A DNA stretch of 64,000 bases from Aurantiacibacter odishensis (GCF_003605195.1 NZ_QYOS01000021.1:1-64000), one strand, 5' to 3'. Counted from the first letter of the stretch, positions 43,439-51,872 are shown. Numbers and translations: made by a program. Notes: generated by a model from the letters alone, not told the origin.

Positions 43439-43906
43439 TCAATCGAATAGAGCCAATTGCCCCTGGCTGCCGCTTGCTTCACCTTCGGCCCGCGCAACAA
43501 GGTTCGCCTCCTCCTCAATCGAGGCTTTGGCCTCATTGACCGTCTGCTCCTCGGACCAATCGGGTTCACGAAAAGCTTCGCGCCCTGCCCACCAATTCGC
43601 CACGAGGGACTCTAGTGCCTTCCTGCCAAGGTCTTCGATCCTTCCCCTCGCGAGCGCTGTCTGCATAGCGGACGATTTCTGCAACTAATCACGAAGGGCA
43701 TCAAAACCCGCCTCAATTTCGGCTAGCTTTAGAGGATAGCGCCGTATCGCCTCGCGCTTCTCCTTTGTACCGAGGCTTAGGCGAATCGATTGTCGTTGAT
43801 CGAGATGTGCGAGGTCCGCTGGCACGCGCTTCCGCAGTTGCTACACGCCATCCTTGCCGCGCTTTATCAATCCGGGAAAGTTCGCCATTTCGTCATCCAT
43901 ATGTCA
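43439..43906 (-). pseudogene. Tyrosine recombinase (integrase) remnant, N-terminal part only
   Basis: One continuous minus-strand frame from about 43897 (ATGGATGACGAAATGGCG) reads NFPGLIKRGKDGV, TAG, QLRKRVPADLAHLDQRQSIR, LSLGTKEKREAIRRYPLKLAEI, EAGFDALRD, TAG, then LQKSSAMQTALARGR onwards to a TGA at 43439. This is the arm-binding/DUF6538 N-terminus of tyrosine integrases (pattern: kRVPadL, sirlSLGTkdkrEA, A-E-dA-f--lr). Two amber stops interrupt it, and the core-binding and R-H-R-Y catalytic domains are absent. It is adjacent to the tRNA 3' end, the expected place for an island integrase. Confidence 0.8.
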
Positions 43907-43975
43907 CGCATATGTGTCACAGTTCGACGAGAAAAGCCTTGAATCTACAATAATCTACGCTTTTCTGCGGCATTG

Positions 43976-44001
43976 CACGCAAGGTGGTGGGCCCGGCAGG
44001 A
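43976..44001 (-). repeat. Right island boundary (attR): tRNA 3' end
   Basis: 26 bp identical to 13800-13825, here overlapping the 3' end of the intact tRNA, so the element brought or kept a functional tRNA end. Distance between the copies is about 30.2 kb. Confidence 0.85.
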
Positions 44002-44060
44002 TTCGAACCCGCGACCTAGCCGTTATGAGCGGCCAGCTCTAACCGCTGAGCTACAGGCCC
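43985..44060 (-). tRNA. tRNA with CAT anticodon, probably tRNA-Ile2
   Basis: 76-nt cloverleaf on the minus strand with an encoded CCA. The acceptor GGGCCTG pairs with CGGGCCC (one G-U). The anticodon arm GGCCG/CGGCT has the loop CTCATAA, anticodon CAT. The stem pattern suggests the isoleucine-2 tRNA whose C34 is changed to lysidine rather than elongator Met, but only a tRNA identity tool would settle it. Leader and trailer are complementary over 11 bp (44067-44077 with 43974-43984). Confidence 0.93.
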
Positions 44061-44137
44061 ACATTGCCTTGCGTGCAGACGCGCCACTAACCGCCCGACC
44101 ACCATCGGGCAAGCGGATAGAGCGCCTATTTGCCTGT

Positions 44138-45520
44138 CTATTCGCCGGTCTGGATATCGCCGGACTCGTTGGCGAGGATGCCCACCACTTGCGTCCAAAC
44201 GGCCACGTTCTGGCGCAGCTGGTCCGGGTCCACCTTGTCCAGCGTATCGTCCGGCGTGTGGTGCAATTCGAAATAACGGGTGCCGTCCTGCTGCAGGTCG
44301 ATAATCGCCCCGCCCTGGTCGCGCGAGATGTTGATGTCCGCACCGCCGCTGGCGACGATGGTGGAATTGGCAACACCGAAACGCGCGACCGACTGGGCAA
44401 GCAACGCGTGGAGACCGGGATTGCTCTCGCGGAAGTTGCTTTCGAAACGCCACACTCGGTCAGCACCGAAATCGCTTTCGAGCCCCACGGCAATAGGCTC
44501 GTCGATATGCGCGGCGCTGTAGGCCTCGCTGCCCCACAGGCCGGTTTCTTCCGCGCCTGCCATCAGCACGCGGATCGTGCGCAGCGGCTGGCCAGCTTCC
44601 GCCACGTTGAGCGCGGCGGATGCGACGATCCCGCAGCCTGCCGCATCGTCGATAGCGCCAGTGCCTAGGTCCCAGCTGTCGAGGTGGCATGCCACCAGCA
44701 CCGGCGGCAGCGAGGGATCGCGGCCCACGATCTCGCCCACAACATTACCGCTCATGGTCTCACCCAGGAATTGCGGCGTCAGCGTCAGGTGCATCATGAT
44801 CGGCTGACCATCGGCGCGGGCGAACATGCGCTCCAGATTATCGGCATCGGGATTTGACAAGGCGCCAGCCGGGGTCGCTTCCACGCCTTCTGCAAAGCTA
44901 GTGCCGCCCGTGTGCGGCGTGCGATGGTTCTCCGTGCCGATGGAGCGAATGACCGTGGCGATAGCGCCCTTCCCTGCAGCCACTCCCGGCCCGGTCCAGC
45001 GGGCAGGCCCGGCAAAGCCATAGCCGGAGCCATCCTGCGTCGGGCGCATGTCATGGCTGATGAAAGCGATCTTTCCATCGAGGCTGCCGCCTGGCGCGGC
45101 GACCAGATCGGCGTAGCTGGGAAAGTAGACAACCTCCGCCGTGATCCCGTCAGGCCCGGTCGAGGCCGTGTTTCCAAGTGCGGTGATATGCATGGGTTGT
45201 GCGAACGGGGCGGTGATGCGCGCCTCTTCCTCGCCGCGCACCCACGTCTGCATGGCGAACGGCTCGTCCGCCACATTGGCGAAGCCGCGCTCGGTCAGCC
45301 AGTCCATCGCCCATGCGCGCCCGCGCGCCTCGGCCTCGGTGCCCGGCTGGCGAGGGCCGACTTCGGTAGTGATCCCCTCCAGGAAATCCCACGCCGTCGT
45401 ATCATGGTCCAGCGCGTGATCCGCCTGCGCAGCGACGGTGTTCTGGTGGTGGTCTGCCTGCGCAGCGGCGGGCAGGACAAGCGATACGGCGGCAACCGCC
45501 GCAAGATAATATTTTTGCAT
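44138..45520 (-). CDS. M28 family zinc aminopeptidase/carboxypeptidase-like, exported
   Basis: 460 residues from ATG 45520; signal peptide VSLVLPAAAQA. A PA-type insert (about 110-260) precedes the peptidase core: CHLDSWDLGTGAIDDAAGCGIV with the first zinc ligands His and bridging Asp, AGAEETGLWGSEAY with the catalytic Glu pair, and FELHHTPDDTLDKV with the last His. Periplasmic peptide scavenging. It is the first gene right of the island and was next to the thermonuclease-tRNA segment before insertion. Confidence 0.93.
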   Translation of the reverse strand: MQKYYLAAVAAVSLVLPAAAQADHHQNTVAAQADHALDHDTTAWDFLEGITTEVGPRQPGTEAEARGRAWAMDWLTERGFANVADEPFAMQTWVRGEEEARITAPFAQPMHITALGNTASTGPDGITAEVVYFPSYADLVAAPGGSLDGKIAFISHDMRPTQDGSGYGFAGPARWTGPGVAAGKGAIATVIRSIGTENHRTPHTGGTSFAEGVEATPAGALSNPDADNLERMFARADGQPIMMHLTLTPQFLGETMSGNVVGEIVGRDPSLPPVLVACHLDSWDLGTGAIDDAAGCGIVASAALNVAEAGQPLRTIRVLMAGAEETGLWGSEAYSAAHIDEPIAVGLESDFGADRVWRFESNFRESNPGLHALLAQSVARFGVANSTIVASGGADINISRDQGGAIIDLQQDGTRYFELHHTPDDTLDKVDPDQLRQNVAVWTQVVGILANESGDIQTGE

Positions 45521-45559
45521 GGCAGCCGCGCTAACGCCGCGCGCGCCGCTTGCCAAGTT

Positions 45560-46057
45560 TTACCAGAAACGACTTCCGGGAATGCCCTTGAACGGCCCGG
45601 CGACCTTGCTGGTGATCCATCCACCGTAGAATTCGCCCGGCTGTGGGATCACTTCCTCGCCATCGACAAGGCAGCGATCGAACGGCGCTGCATAGAAGGC
45701 GACGAAATTGGCGAGCATGGCAAAGCCGGGCGTGGGACTGGGATAGGACCAGCCGACGCGTTCCAGAACGTCGTCGTCCACCACCACGTCCCAATAACGG
45801 GCCGCGCCCTTCCACTCGCAAAAAGACGTGCCACCTGCGCGCCGCAGCACACCTTCGGCAATATCCTCGGGCGGGATATAGTAGTTCGGCGGATGGCTGG
45901 TCTCCAGCACGCGCACGGCATTGCGGGTATCGGCGATCACCCGGCCGCCGTGCTCGATCACGATATGGGCACGGGTCGGCTCGGCGATCGCGGGGCGCGG
46001 ATAGTCCCACACGCTTTCCTGGCCGGCCTTCACCGGATCGGGTTCGGGGTGTCTCAT
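45560..46057 (-). CDS. DUF427 family protein
   Basis: 165 residues from ATG 46057, with GGCGACCGT-like core and the DUF427 pattern: PPNYYIPPEDIAEGVLRRAGGTSFCEWKGAARYWDVV and TPGFAMLANFVAFYAAPFDRC. Function unknown; a small beta-barrel domain often near DCC-type proteins. It overlaps the DCC gene by 4 bp. Confidence 0.9.
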   Translation of the reverse strand: MRHPEPDPVKAGQESVWDYPRPAIAEPTRAHIVIEHGGRVIADTRNAVRVLETSHPPNYYIPPEDIAEGVLRRAGGTSFCEWKGAARYWDVVVDDDVLERVGWSYPSPTPGFAMLANFVAFYAAPFDRCLVDGEEVIPQPGEFYGGWITSKVAGPFKGIPGSRFW

Positions 46058-46416
46058 GCGGCATCCTTTCTGGCGAAATAGCTTTGCAAACGCGGGCGAA
46101 TGAGCAGGAACCGGCGATAGAGGCGCTCCAGTAGCCTGAGCAACGGCGGGAAGCGCGCAGCCTCGCCCAGCGGTCTCAGCAGCGGGATGGCGCGCCACAT
46201 TGCGGCAAACGCCGCGGCACCGCTGAGAATGCGACCGTTCTCCCGTGCATGGAAGCGCGCCAGCAGTTCCTCCTGCGACAGCGGACAGGCTTCCGACGCC
46301 TCTTCGCTCACGTCCACGAATTCGATGGCCCCGCGCTTGTCGAGTTTACGCATTCCGGAAATCTCGCGCCGACACAGGGGGCAGGCGCCATCATACCAGA
46401 CGACGAGATCAGGCAC
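46054..46416 (-). CDS. Thiol-disulfide oxidoreductase DCC family protein
   Basis: 120 residues from GTG 46416, which overlaps the upstream stop by 8 bp. The motif DGACPLCRREI gives the CxxC redox centre near the N-terminus after VVWYDG; the predicted fold is thioredoxin-like with FVDVS. Part of the minus-strand run FAD protein-DCC-DUF427. Confidence 0.88.
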   Translation of the reverse strand: MPDLVVWYDGACPLCRREISGMRKLDKRGAIEFVDVSEEASEACPLSQEELLARFHARENGRILSGAAAFAAMWRAIPLLRPLGEAARFPPLLRLLERLYRRFLLIRPRLQSYFARKDAA

Positions 46417-47344
46417 TATCGAGCACCCGCTGCGCCAGTTCCCAGCCGGATAGATAGGCGTTCTCCACACGCGGGCCATGCAGCCAGTCTCCGCAGGCAC
46501 CGATATGGCGTGACGCGTCCCAAAGCGCCCCCTTCCCCGCATCACCGCACATGGCGTAGCGCCAGCGGTGGGCGTCGCTGTGGAGCATTTCCGGCAGAGT
46601 TCCACCTGCGTGCTGTTTCAATTGCTCGAGCAGCAACATGGCCACCACTTCGCGCTCTTCTTCCAGATTGGTGCGAGACCATTGGTGTGACCCCTGCACC
46701 ACCCAGCATTCCGGTTCGCTGCGGCCGGGCTTCGAAACATTGCGCGCCGCCCAGCCGATGGCCCCTGCATCGCGCAGGGTATCGGGCAAGTCAGGCCGTT
46801 CGGCGAACACCGCCATCACTGTCCAGCACGGCTCCGACACGGTTTGCTCGGCCAGAGTGGCCATTTCCGGCGCGCTGGCGGCCAGCAGCGCGGGAACCTG
46901 CTCAGCCGGGATCGCGGAGATAACGGCGTCGAAGATTTCGCGCGGCGCGTCAGGTCCGCAAAGCTTCCATCCGGTGCCCACTGCACGGATACCTTCGATG
47001 CGCGCGCCGAAGGTGACGTCCGCACGCTCCGCCATCGCCTTGACCGGTGCGTTCATCGCGGGCGTGCCAACCCAGGCGTCTTCCCTCGCAGCTGGCCACG
47101 GCGCGACGATGCCGTCGGCCTCCCACATTTCTACCTGACGCAGGAAACGTTCGTCGCGGGCTGTGAAATACTGCGCTCCGTGATCGAACTGCACGACCGT
47201 GCCGTCCACTTCGGCGCGGCGCGACGACATGCGCCCTCCAGGCCCGCGTCCCTTGTCGAAAAGACGCACGCCGTGGCCTGCGGCATTAAGCCTTTGACCG
47301 CAGCTAAGACCAGCCATGCCAGCACCGATAATCGCGAATTCCAT
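46409..47344 (-). CDS. NAD(P)/FAD-dependent oxidoreductase (amine oxidase-like)
   Basis: 311 residues. The N-terminal Rossmann motif FAIIGAGMAGLSCGQRL is followed by LFDKGRGPGGRMSSRR, typical of the renalase-like FAD group; the C-terminal CGDWLHGPRVENAYLSGWELA closes the FAD site. ATG 47344 gives the expected N-terminus; MRL three codons earlier is possible. Substrate unknown. Confidence 0.9.
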   Translation of the reverse strand: MEFAIIGAGMAGLSCGQRLNAAGHGVRLFDKGRGPGGRMSSRRAEVDGTVVQFDHGAQYFTARDERFLRQVEMWEADGIVAPWPAAREDAWVGTPAMNAPVKAMAERADVTFGARIEGIRAVGTGWKLCGPDAPREIFDAVISAIPAEQVPALLAASAPEMATLAEQTVSEPCWTVMAVFAERPDLPDTLRDAGAIGWAARNVSKPGRSEPECWVVQGSHQWSRTNLEEEREVVAMLLLEQLKQHAGGTLPEMLHSDAHRWRYAMCGDAGKGALWDASRHIGACGDWLHGPRVENAYLSGWELAQRVLDSA

Positions 47345-47393
47345 CAGACGCATGTGGCGACTCGCTCTTGCCGCTCCAATACCGGATTTCGGC

Positions 47394-48617
47394 CTATGCG
47401 GTGGCAGCCCTCTGCGCGCGTGACAGGGGCGTGACGACATTTTCGGCCTCGTGTCCCCAGTCGGGCTGACCTGCGCCGCCCTCGCTGGCCACTCGGTTTC
47501 GTCCGCCGTTCTTGGCGCGATAGAGCTCCGCATCGGCGCGTGCGAACATGCCATGATAGCTCTCGCGCGGAGCACGCTCGACCACGCCGAAACTGGCGGT
47601 AAGGCAGATGCCTTCACCAAGTGCGGGATGCACGGTCAGCGAGAAAGCTCGCCGTATCCGCTCTGCGAGCCTTGCAGCGGCGTCGCCTTGGCAATCCCAG
47701 ACAAGGATGCAGAACTCCTCACCGCCCACGCGGCCGGCCACGTCCTCGTCACGGATCATGTTGCCGAGTAGCTTCCCGAATGCGGCAATTGCCTCGTCGC
47801 CCGCCTGGTGGCCCCACAGGTCGTTGACCTGCTTGAAGTGATCGATATCGGCCACGACCATGCTGACCGGCAGGCTGTCGCGCGCGGCGATGGTCAGCCG
47901 GGCATTGACTTCCCGTTCGAACGCGTGGCGCATCCTGAGGCCCGTCATCGCGTCGAAGTTGCCACGGTCGCGCACGCTGTTTACGAGGTCCACGAAGCAG
48001 GCCCCGATCAGCACCATGGCAACGCCCAGCGCCTTCACCGTCAGCACGAGATTGATTACCGAGTAATAGATCGACTCGCGGTATTCGGCAACCGGGATCG
48101 CTCCCTCTGCCAGCAAGGTGAGACTAGGACGCAGCAGGAAATCCGCCGCATTGATTGCCAGGGCGGCGATTATGAGGCGGTCGATCCATTCCCGCTTGGC
48201 GGAGCCGAGCAGGGTTACGGTCCCGATCACGAACATCACGCCGTAGCCGGTATTCACGATCACAAGCCGCGGCCCGGCGTCGCTGGACAAGAGCACAGCC
48301 ACCACGAGCGCAAAGGCCGCGCCAATGTAAGTGATGGCAAGTGCGGAAACGCTCAGGTGGACACCGGCGCGGTCGCACACGCCCCAGATGAGACAACCGG
48401 ACGCCAGCGCGTAGAAAAGCTGTGTCGTGTGGAACAGGAATGGCGAATCTGTCGGCAGCAGGTGTGTGACACCGAAGCCGAGACCGAAGAAGCCGTAGCC
48501 CACGGCAAAGGCGAGCACATGCCGCCCCATGCCTCCGCGCTGCCACATGATCAGCAAGGTCGCCATGAAGACGACCGCCGTCAGCGGTGTAATCAGCCCG
48601 AGAATCTGTTCGCGCAT
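47394..48617 (-). CDS. Diguanylate cyclase, GGDEF family, membrane-bound
   Basis: 407 residues. Six to seven hydrophobic helices (residues 1-220) form a MASE-like sensor. The C-terminal GGDEF domain has MVVADIDHFKQVNDLWGHQAGD and RVGGEEFCIL, where GGEEF is the active variant of the GGDEF motif. Makes c-di-GMP. I do not see a clear RxxD inhibitory site upstream of GGEEF (NMIRDEDVAGRVGGEEF has RDED 5 residues before it, a plausible I-site). Confidence 0.94.
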   Translation of the reverse strand: MREQILGLITPLTAVVFMATLLIMWQRGGMGRHVLAFAVGYGFFGLGFGVTHLLPTDSPFLFHTTQLFYALASGCLIWGVCDRAGVHLSVSALAITYIGAAFALVVAVLLSSDAGPRLVIVNTGYGVMFVIGTVTLLGSAKREWIDRLIIAALAINAADFLLRPSLTLLAEGAIPVAEYRESIYYSVINLVLTVKALGVAMVLIGACFVDLVNSVRDRGNFDAMTGLRMRHAFEREVNARLTIAARDSLPVSMVVADIDHFKQVNDLWGHQAGDEAIAAFGKLLGNMIRDEDVAGRVGGEEFCILVWDCQGDAAARLAERIRRAFSLTVHPALGEGICLTASFGVVERAPRESYHGMFARADAELYRAKNGGRNRVASEGGAGQPDWGHEAENVVTPLSRAQRAATA

Positions 48618-48712
48618 GTAAAGAAACCTGCTCCCTTGTGCGAGGACTAGGAAGCAAAGGTAAATGCTCTGCTAAGCTGTTGCACGATCGGCCGAATTTC
48701 AGCCCAACTTAA

Positions 48713-49684
48713 CTATACGAATTCCACTTCGACGCCCTGGGATACGGCCTCGGCCAGCGCCTGCGCATCCCAGTTCGTCAGGCGGACGCATCCGTGGCTG
48801 GCAGTCTTACCGATCAACTGCGGATCGGGGGAGCCGTGAATGCCGTAGCCGTCCTTGCCAAGATCGATCCAGATTCCGCCAACAGGGTTGTTCGGGCCGG
48901 GCGGGATGATGAAGGTCTTTTCCGGCCCCCAGCGCTGGTCTTCAGGATCGAAAGTGTAATTCGCTTCGGGGGCCACCGCACTCACGGTCATGCGGCCACT
49001 GGGACTGGGAAACTCGCTGCTGCCGATGGTGGCGGGAAACGTCGCCAGTTCCGCCCCGGACGCGTCCAGCGCGGCAACCTCACCGCGCTCCTTGCGCACT
49101 TCGATCCGGGCGACCTCTCCCGCCAGGTTTCGTCGTCCGCGCGCCACGATGACGATCCGCTCGCCCGCGCGGGAAAAATCCGCATCGGGATTGAGCGCAG
49201 CGAGGAAACCCTGGTCCATGTGAAAACGCTCCGCCAGCAATTCGCGCGGCGTTTCGTATCCCACACGCTCCATATCGGCCTGCTCGGCGAAATCGGATGG
49301 GACATCGTAGAAAGGCCCATCAACATCGTCCTGCGTGATGGTGTAGGTGCGGAACATCTCGCCGGTTTCCTGCTCCAGCAAGGCTCGCAGGAACTCGGTG
49401 TCCATCCCGCCGCCTTCGCTCATGCCATGATTACGGCGAAAGGCCGCGACCGCGCGCTGCGTGTTGCCCCCGTTGAAGCCGTCAATGACGCCGGGCGAAT
49501 GGTTCGAGCGGTCCAGCATGATCTGCACCGCCAGCACTTCCATGTCGCGCTCGCCCAGCTGATCCTGCGTGATGCTTTTGGGCAGCGTCACCGATAGCCC
49601 TGGACCGCCCTGCGCCATGGCCGACGCACCCATCGCCAGCAGAGGGAGGGAAAGGATGGCGGCGAGGATCGGGCGGTTCTTCAT
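48713..49684 (-). CDS. L,D-transpeptidase, YkuD family with peptidoglycan-binding domain
   Basis: 323 residues with a signal peptide (LLAMGASAMAQ). Residues about 40-100 are a PGB_1-type domain (EVLAVQIMLDRSNHSPGVIDGFNGGNTQRAVAAFRR). A LysM-like middle follows, and the C-terminal YkuD domain has HGSPDPQLIGKTASHGCVRL, with the catalytic cysteine in SHGCVR. Cross-links peptidoglycan 3-3 or attaches proteins to it in the periplasm. Confidence 0.94.
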   Translation of the reverse strand: MKNRPILAAILSLPLLAMGASAMAQGGPGLSVTLPKSITQDQLGERDMEVLAVQIMLDRSNHSPGVIDGFNGGNTQRAVAAFRRNHGMSEGGGMDTEFLRALLEQETGEMFRTYTITQDDVDGPFYDVPSDFAEQADMERVGYETPRELLAERFHMDQGFLAALNPDADFSRAGERIVIVARGRRNLAGEVARIEVRKERGEVAALDASGAELATFPATIGSSEFPSPSGRMTVSAVAPEANYTFDPEDQRWGPEKTFIIPPGPNNPVGGIWIDLGKDGYGIHGSPDPQLIGKTASHGCVRLTNWDAQALAEAVSQGVEVEFV

Positions 49685-49803
49685 ACCCTTGTAAACCGCC
49701 GGCGCACCCGCCCGTTCCTCTGGGTGCTTGCCCAGCGCAAGCCAAACCCCTATCTGCGCCCCAAATCCAATTCACATCCAGATTCCCGCGACAAGGACCG
49801 AAA

Positions 49804-51477
49804 ATGGCCGCCCAATACGCATATGTCATGAAGAACATGACGAAGACCTTCCCCGGTGCGCAGAAGCCGGTGCTCTCCAACATCAACCTGCAGTTCTATC
49901 GCGGGGCGAAGATCGGCATCGTCGGGCCAAACGGCGCGGGCAAGTCCACGCTGATGAAGATCATGGCCGGTATCGACACAGACATCACCGGCGAGGCATG
50001 GCCGGGCGAGAACATCACGGTCGGCTACCTGCCGCAGGAACCGCAGCTGGACGAAAGCAAGACCGTGCTCGAAAACGTCAAGGACGGCGCCCGCGAAACG
50101 GCAGACAAGGTGGACGAGTACAACGCCATCGCCGCGCAGATGGCCGAACCCGATGCCGACTTCGAAGCGCTTGGCGACAAGATGGCCGCCCTTCAGGCAG
50201 AGATCGACGCTGTCGACGGCTGGACGCTGGACAACCAGCTGGAAATCGCGATGGAAGCCCTGCGCTGCCCGCCGTCCGACGCCGAGGTGAGCAACCTCTC
50301 CGGCGGTGAAAAGCGTCGCGTCGCCCTCACCCGCCTGCTGATCCAGAAGCCGGACATCCTGCTGCTGGACGAGCCGACCAACCACCTCGACGCGGAATCC
50401 GTGCAGTGGCTGGAAACGCACCTCAAGGAATACGCGGGCGCCGTGCTGATGATCACCCACGACCGCTACTTCCTCGATAACGTGGTGGGCTGGATCCTCG
50501 AACTCGACCGTGGTTCGTACTATCCCTACGAAGGCAACTACTCGACCTACCTAGAAAAGAAGGCCAAGCGCCTGGAGCAGGAAAGCCGCGAGGAATCGGG
50601 CAAGCAGAAGGCCCTGCAGCGCGAGCTGGAGTGGATTAGGCAGACCCCCGCCGCCCGCCAGACCAAGAGCAAGGCGCGTATCCGCAAGTTCGACCAGTTG
50701 CAGGACGAGATGGGCAACCGCAAGCCGGGCAAGGCGCAGATCGTCATCCAGGTTCCCGAACGCCTTGGCGGCAAGGTGATCGAGGCGAAGAACATCTCCA
50801 AGGCCTATGGCGACAAGCTGCTGTTCGAAGACCTGTCCTTCATGCTGCCGCCGGGCGGTATCGTGGGCGTGATCGGGCCAAACGGCGCAGGCAAGTCCAC
50901 CCTGTTCAAGATCATCACCGGGCAGGAAGAACCCGACAGCGGCACCATCGAGATCGGCGAGACCGTGCACCTTGGCTATGTCGACCAGAGCCGCGACGAC
51001 CTGAACCCCAAGAACAACGTCTGGGAGGAAATCTCCGACGGGCTCGACTACATGAAGGTGAACGGTCACGACACCAGCACCCGTGCCTATGTCGGCGCAT
51101 TCAACTTCAAGGGGCAGGACCAGCAGAAGAACGTCGGCAAGCTGTCGGGCGGTGAACGCAATCGCGTGCACATGGCCAAGATGCTGAAGCAGGGCGGCAA
51201 CGTGCTGCTACTGGACGAACCGACCAACGACCTCGACGTGGAAACGCTGGGCGCGCTGGAAGAGGCCATCGAGAACTTCGCCGGCTGCGCCGTGGTGATC
51301 TCGCACGACCGCTTTTTCCTCGATCGCCTCGCCACGCACATCCTCGCGTTCGAAGGCGACAGCCACGTCGAATGGTTCGAGGGTAACTTCGAAGCCTACG
51401 AGGAAGACAAGCGCCGTCGCCTGGGCGATGCGGCGGACCGGCCTACGCGGGTGCAGTACAAGAAGCTGACGCGGTAA
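49804..51477 (+). CDS. ettA: Energy-dependent translational throttle protein EttA (ABC-F)
   Basis: 557 residues, the EttA length. Two ABC domains with Walker A GPNGAGKST, signatures SGGEKRR and SGGERNR, and Walker B ILLLDEPTNHLD and VLLLDEPTNDLD. The linker KKAKRLEQESREE with KARIRKF is the P-site-tRNA interaction motif. The N-terminal AQYAYVMKNMTKTFPGA opening is typical of EttA. Binds the ribosomal E site and gates entry to elongation according to ATP level. Confidence 0.96.
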   Translation: MAAQYAYVMKNMTKTFPGAQKPVLSNINLQFYRGAKIGIVGPNGAGKSTLMKIMAGIDTDITGEAWPGENITVGYLPQEPQLDESKTVLENVKDGARETADKVDEYNAIAAQMAEPDADFEALGDKMAALQAEIDAVDGWTLDNQLEIAMEALRCPPSDAEVSNLSGGEKRRVALTRLLIQKPDILLLDEPTNHLDAESVQWLETHLKEYAGAVLMITHDRYFLDNVVGWILELDRGSYYPYEGNYSTYLEKKAKRLEQESREESGKQKALQRELEWIRQTPAARQTKSKARIRKFDQLQDEMGNRKPGKAQIVIQVPERLGGKVIEAKNISKAYGDKLLFEDLSFMLPPGGIVGVIGPNGAGKSTLFKIITGQEEPDSGTIEIGETVHLGYVDQSRDDLNPKNNVWEEISDGLDYMKVNGHDTSTRAYVGAFNFKGQDQQKNVGKLSGGERNRVHMAKMLKQGGNVLLLDEPTNDLDVETLGALEEAIENFAGCAVVISHDRFFLDRLATHILAFEGDSHVEWFEGNFEAYEEDKRRRLGDAADRPTRVQYKKLTR

Positions 51478-51484
51478 CTGCTGT

Positions 51485-51523
51485 AATCGGGTCGTTAGCA
51501 GACTGACCGCTAACGACCCGATT
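51485..51523. repeat. Perfect 15-bp inverted repeat after ettA (dispersed-repeat pair)
   Basis: Arms 51485-51499 and 51509-51523, 9-nt loop. Each arm is the AATCGGGTCGTTAGC head of the dispersed repeat in opposite orientation. It lies 8 bp after the ettA stop and could end transcription by structure, but has no U-tract. Confidence 0.7.
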
Positions 51524-51530
51524 GCGGACG

Positions 51531-51719
51531 TCAGGATGACTGATCTTTTTCGTATAGGTGATACAGCCACGGTGCGGCGGCAATCAAAAGCATGATCGCA
51601 GAAAACAAGGGCGGATCAAAACTTATGATCTGCCCTACGGCCCGCCATCCCACAAACAGGATCGCAGAGCCCCATGCTAAGATCGCAGCGAGCACGAAAC
51701 AGAAAAAAGTTACCCTCAT
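51531..51719 (-). CDS. Small hypothetical membrane protein
   Basis: 62 residues from ATG 51719 with two hydrophobic helices (VTFFCFVLAAILAWGSAILFV and LFSAIMLLIAAAPWLYHLY). It lies between two dispersed-repeat copies. No family recognised; the size and composition fit a small inner-membrane protein, but expression is unproven. Confidence 0.45.
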   Translation of the reverse strand: MRVTFFCFVLAAILAWGSAILFVGWRAVGQIISFDPPLFSAIMLLIAAAPWLYHLYEKDQSS

Positions 51720-51756
51720 GGGGACGCGGTAGCACGAGCATCTTTTTTCGTCATCT

Positions 51757-51872
51757 CTCCACCCAAAAGCGGCTACTGTCGCCACGCTGCGGCATCGCTG
51801 TTAACCGACCGTCTGCTTGCTGCCGCCCTGGTCCAAAACCGGACCAGCCGGTAACGACCCGATTGCGGACAT
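51757..51872 (-). repeat. Dispersed intergenic repeat copy
   Basis: On the minus strand it begins ATGTCCGCAATCGGGTCGTT (rc of 51853-51872) and ends CCGCTTTTGGGTGGA near 51757; it is longer than the other copies, with an extra GC-rich middle. Confidence 0.6.

Noticed and set aside
13800-44001. CRISPR array or transposon as explanation of the repeated 26-bp and TGTCCGC motifs
   Set aside because: The repeats are not regularly spaced, the 26-bp pair is tRNA-derived, and the TGTCCGC copies are far apart and variable in length; no cas or transposase gene is seen.
51485-51523. Rho-independent terminator of ettA
   Set aside because: The stem is strong but there is no T-run after either arm, and it is made of repeat sequence; listed as a repeat instead.
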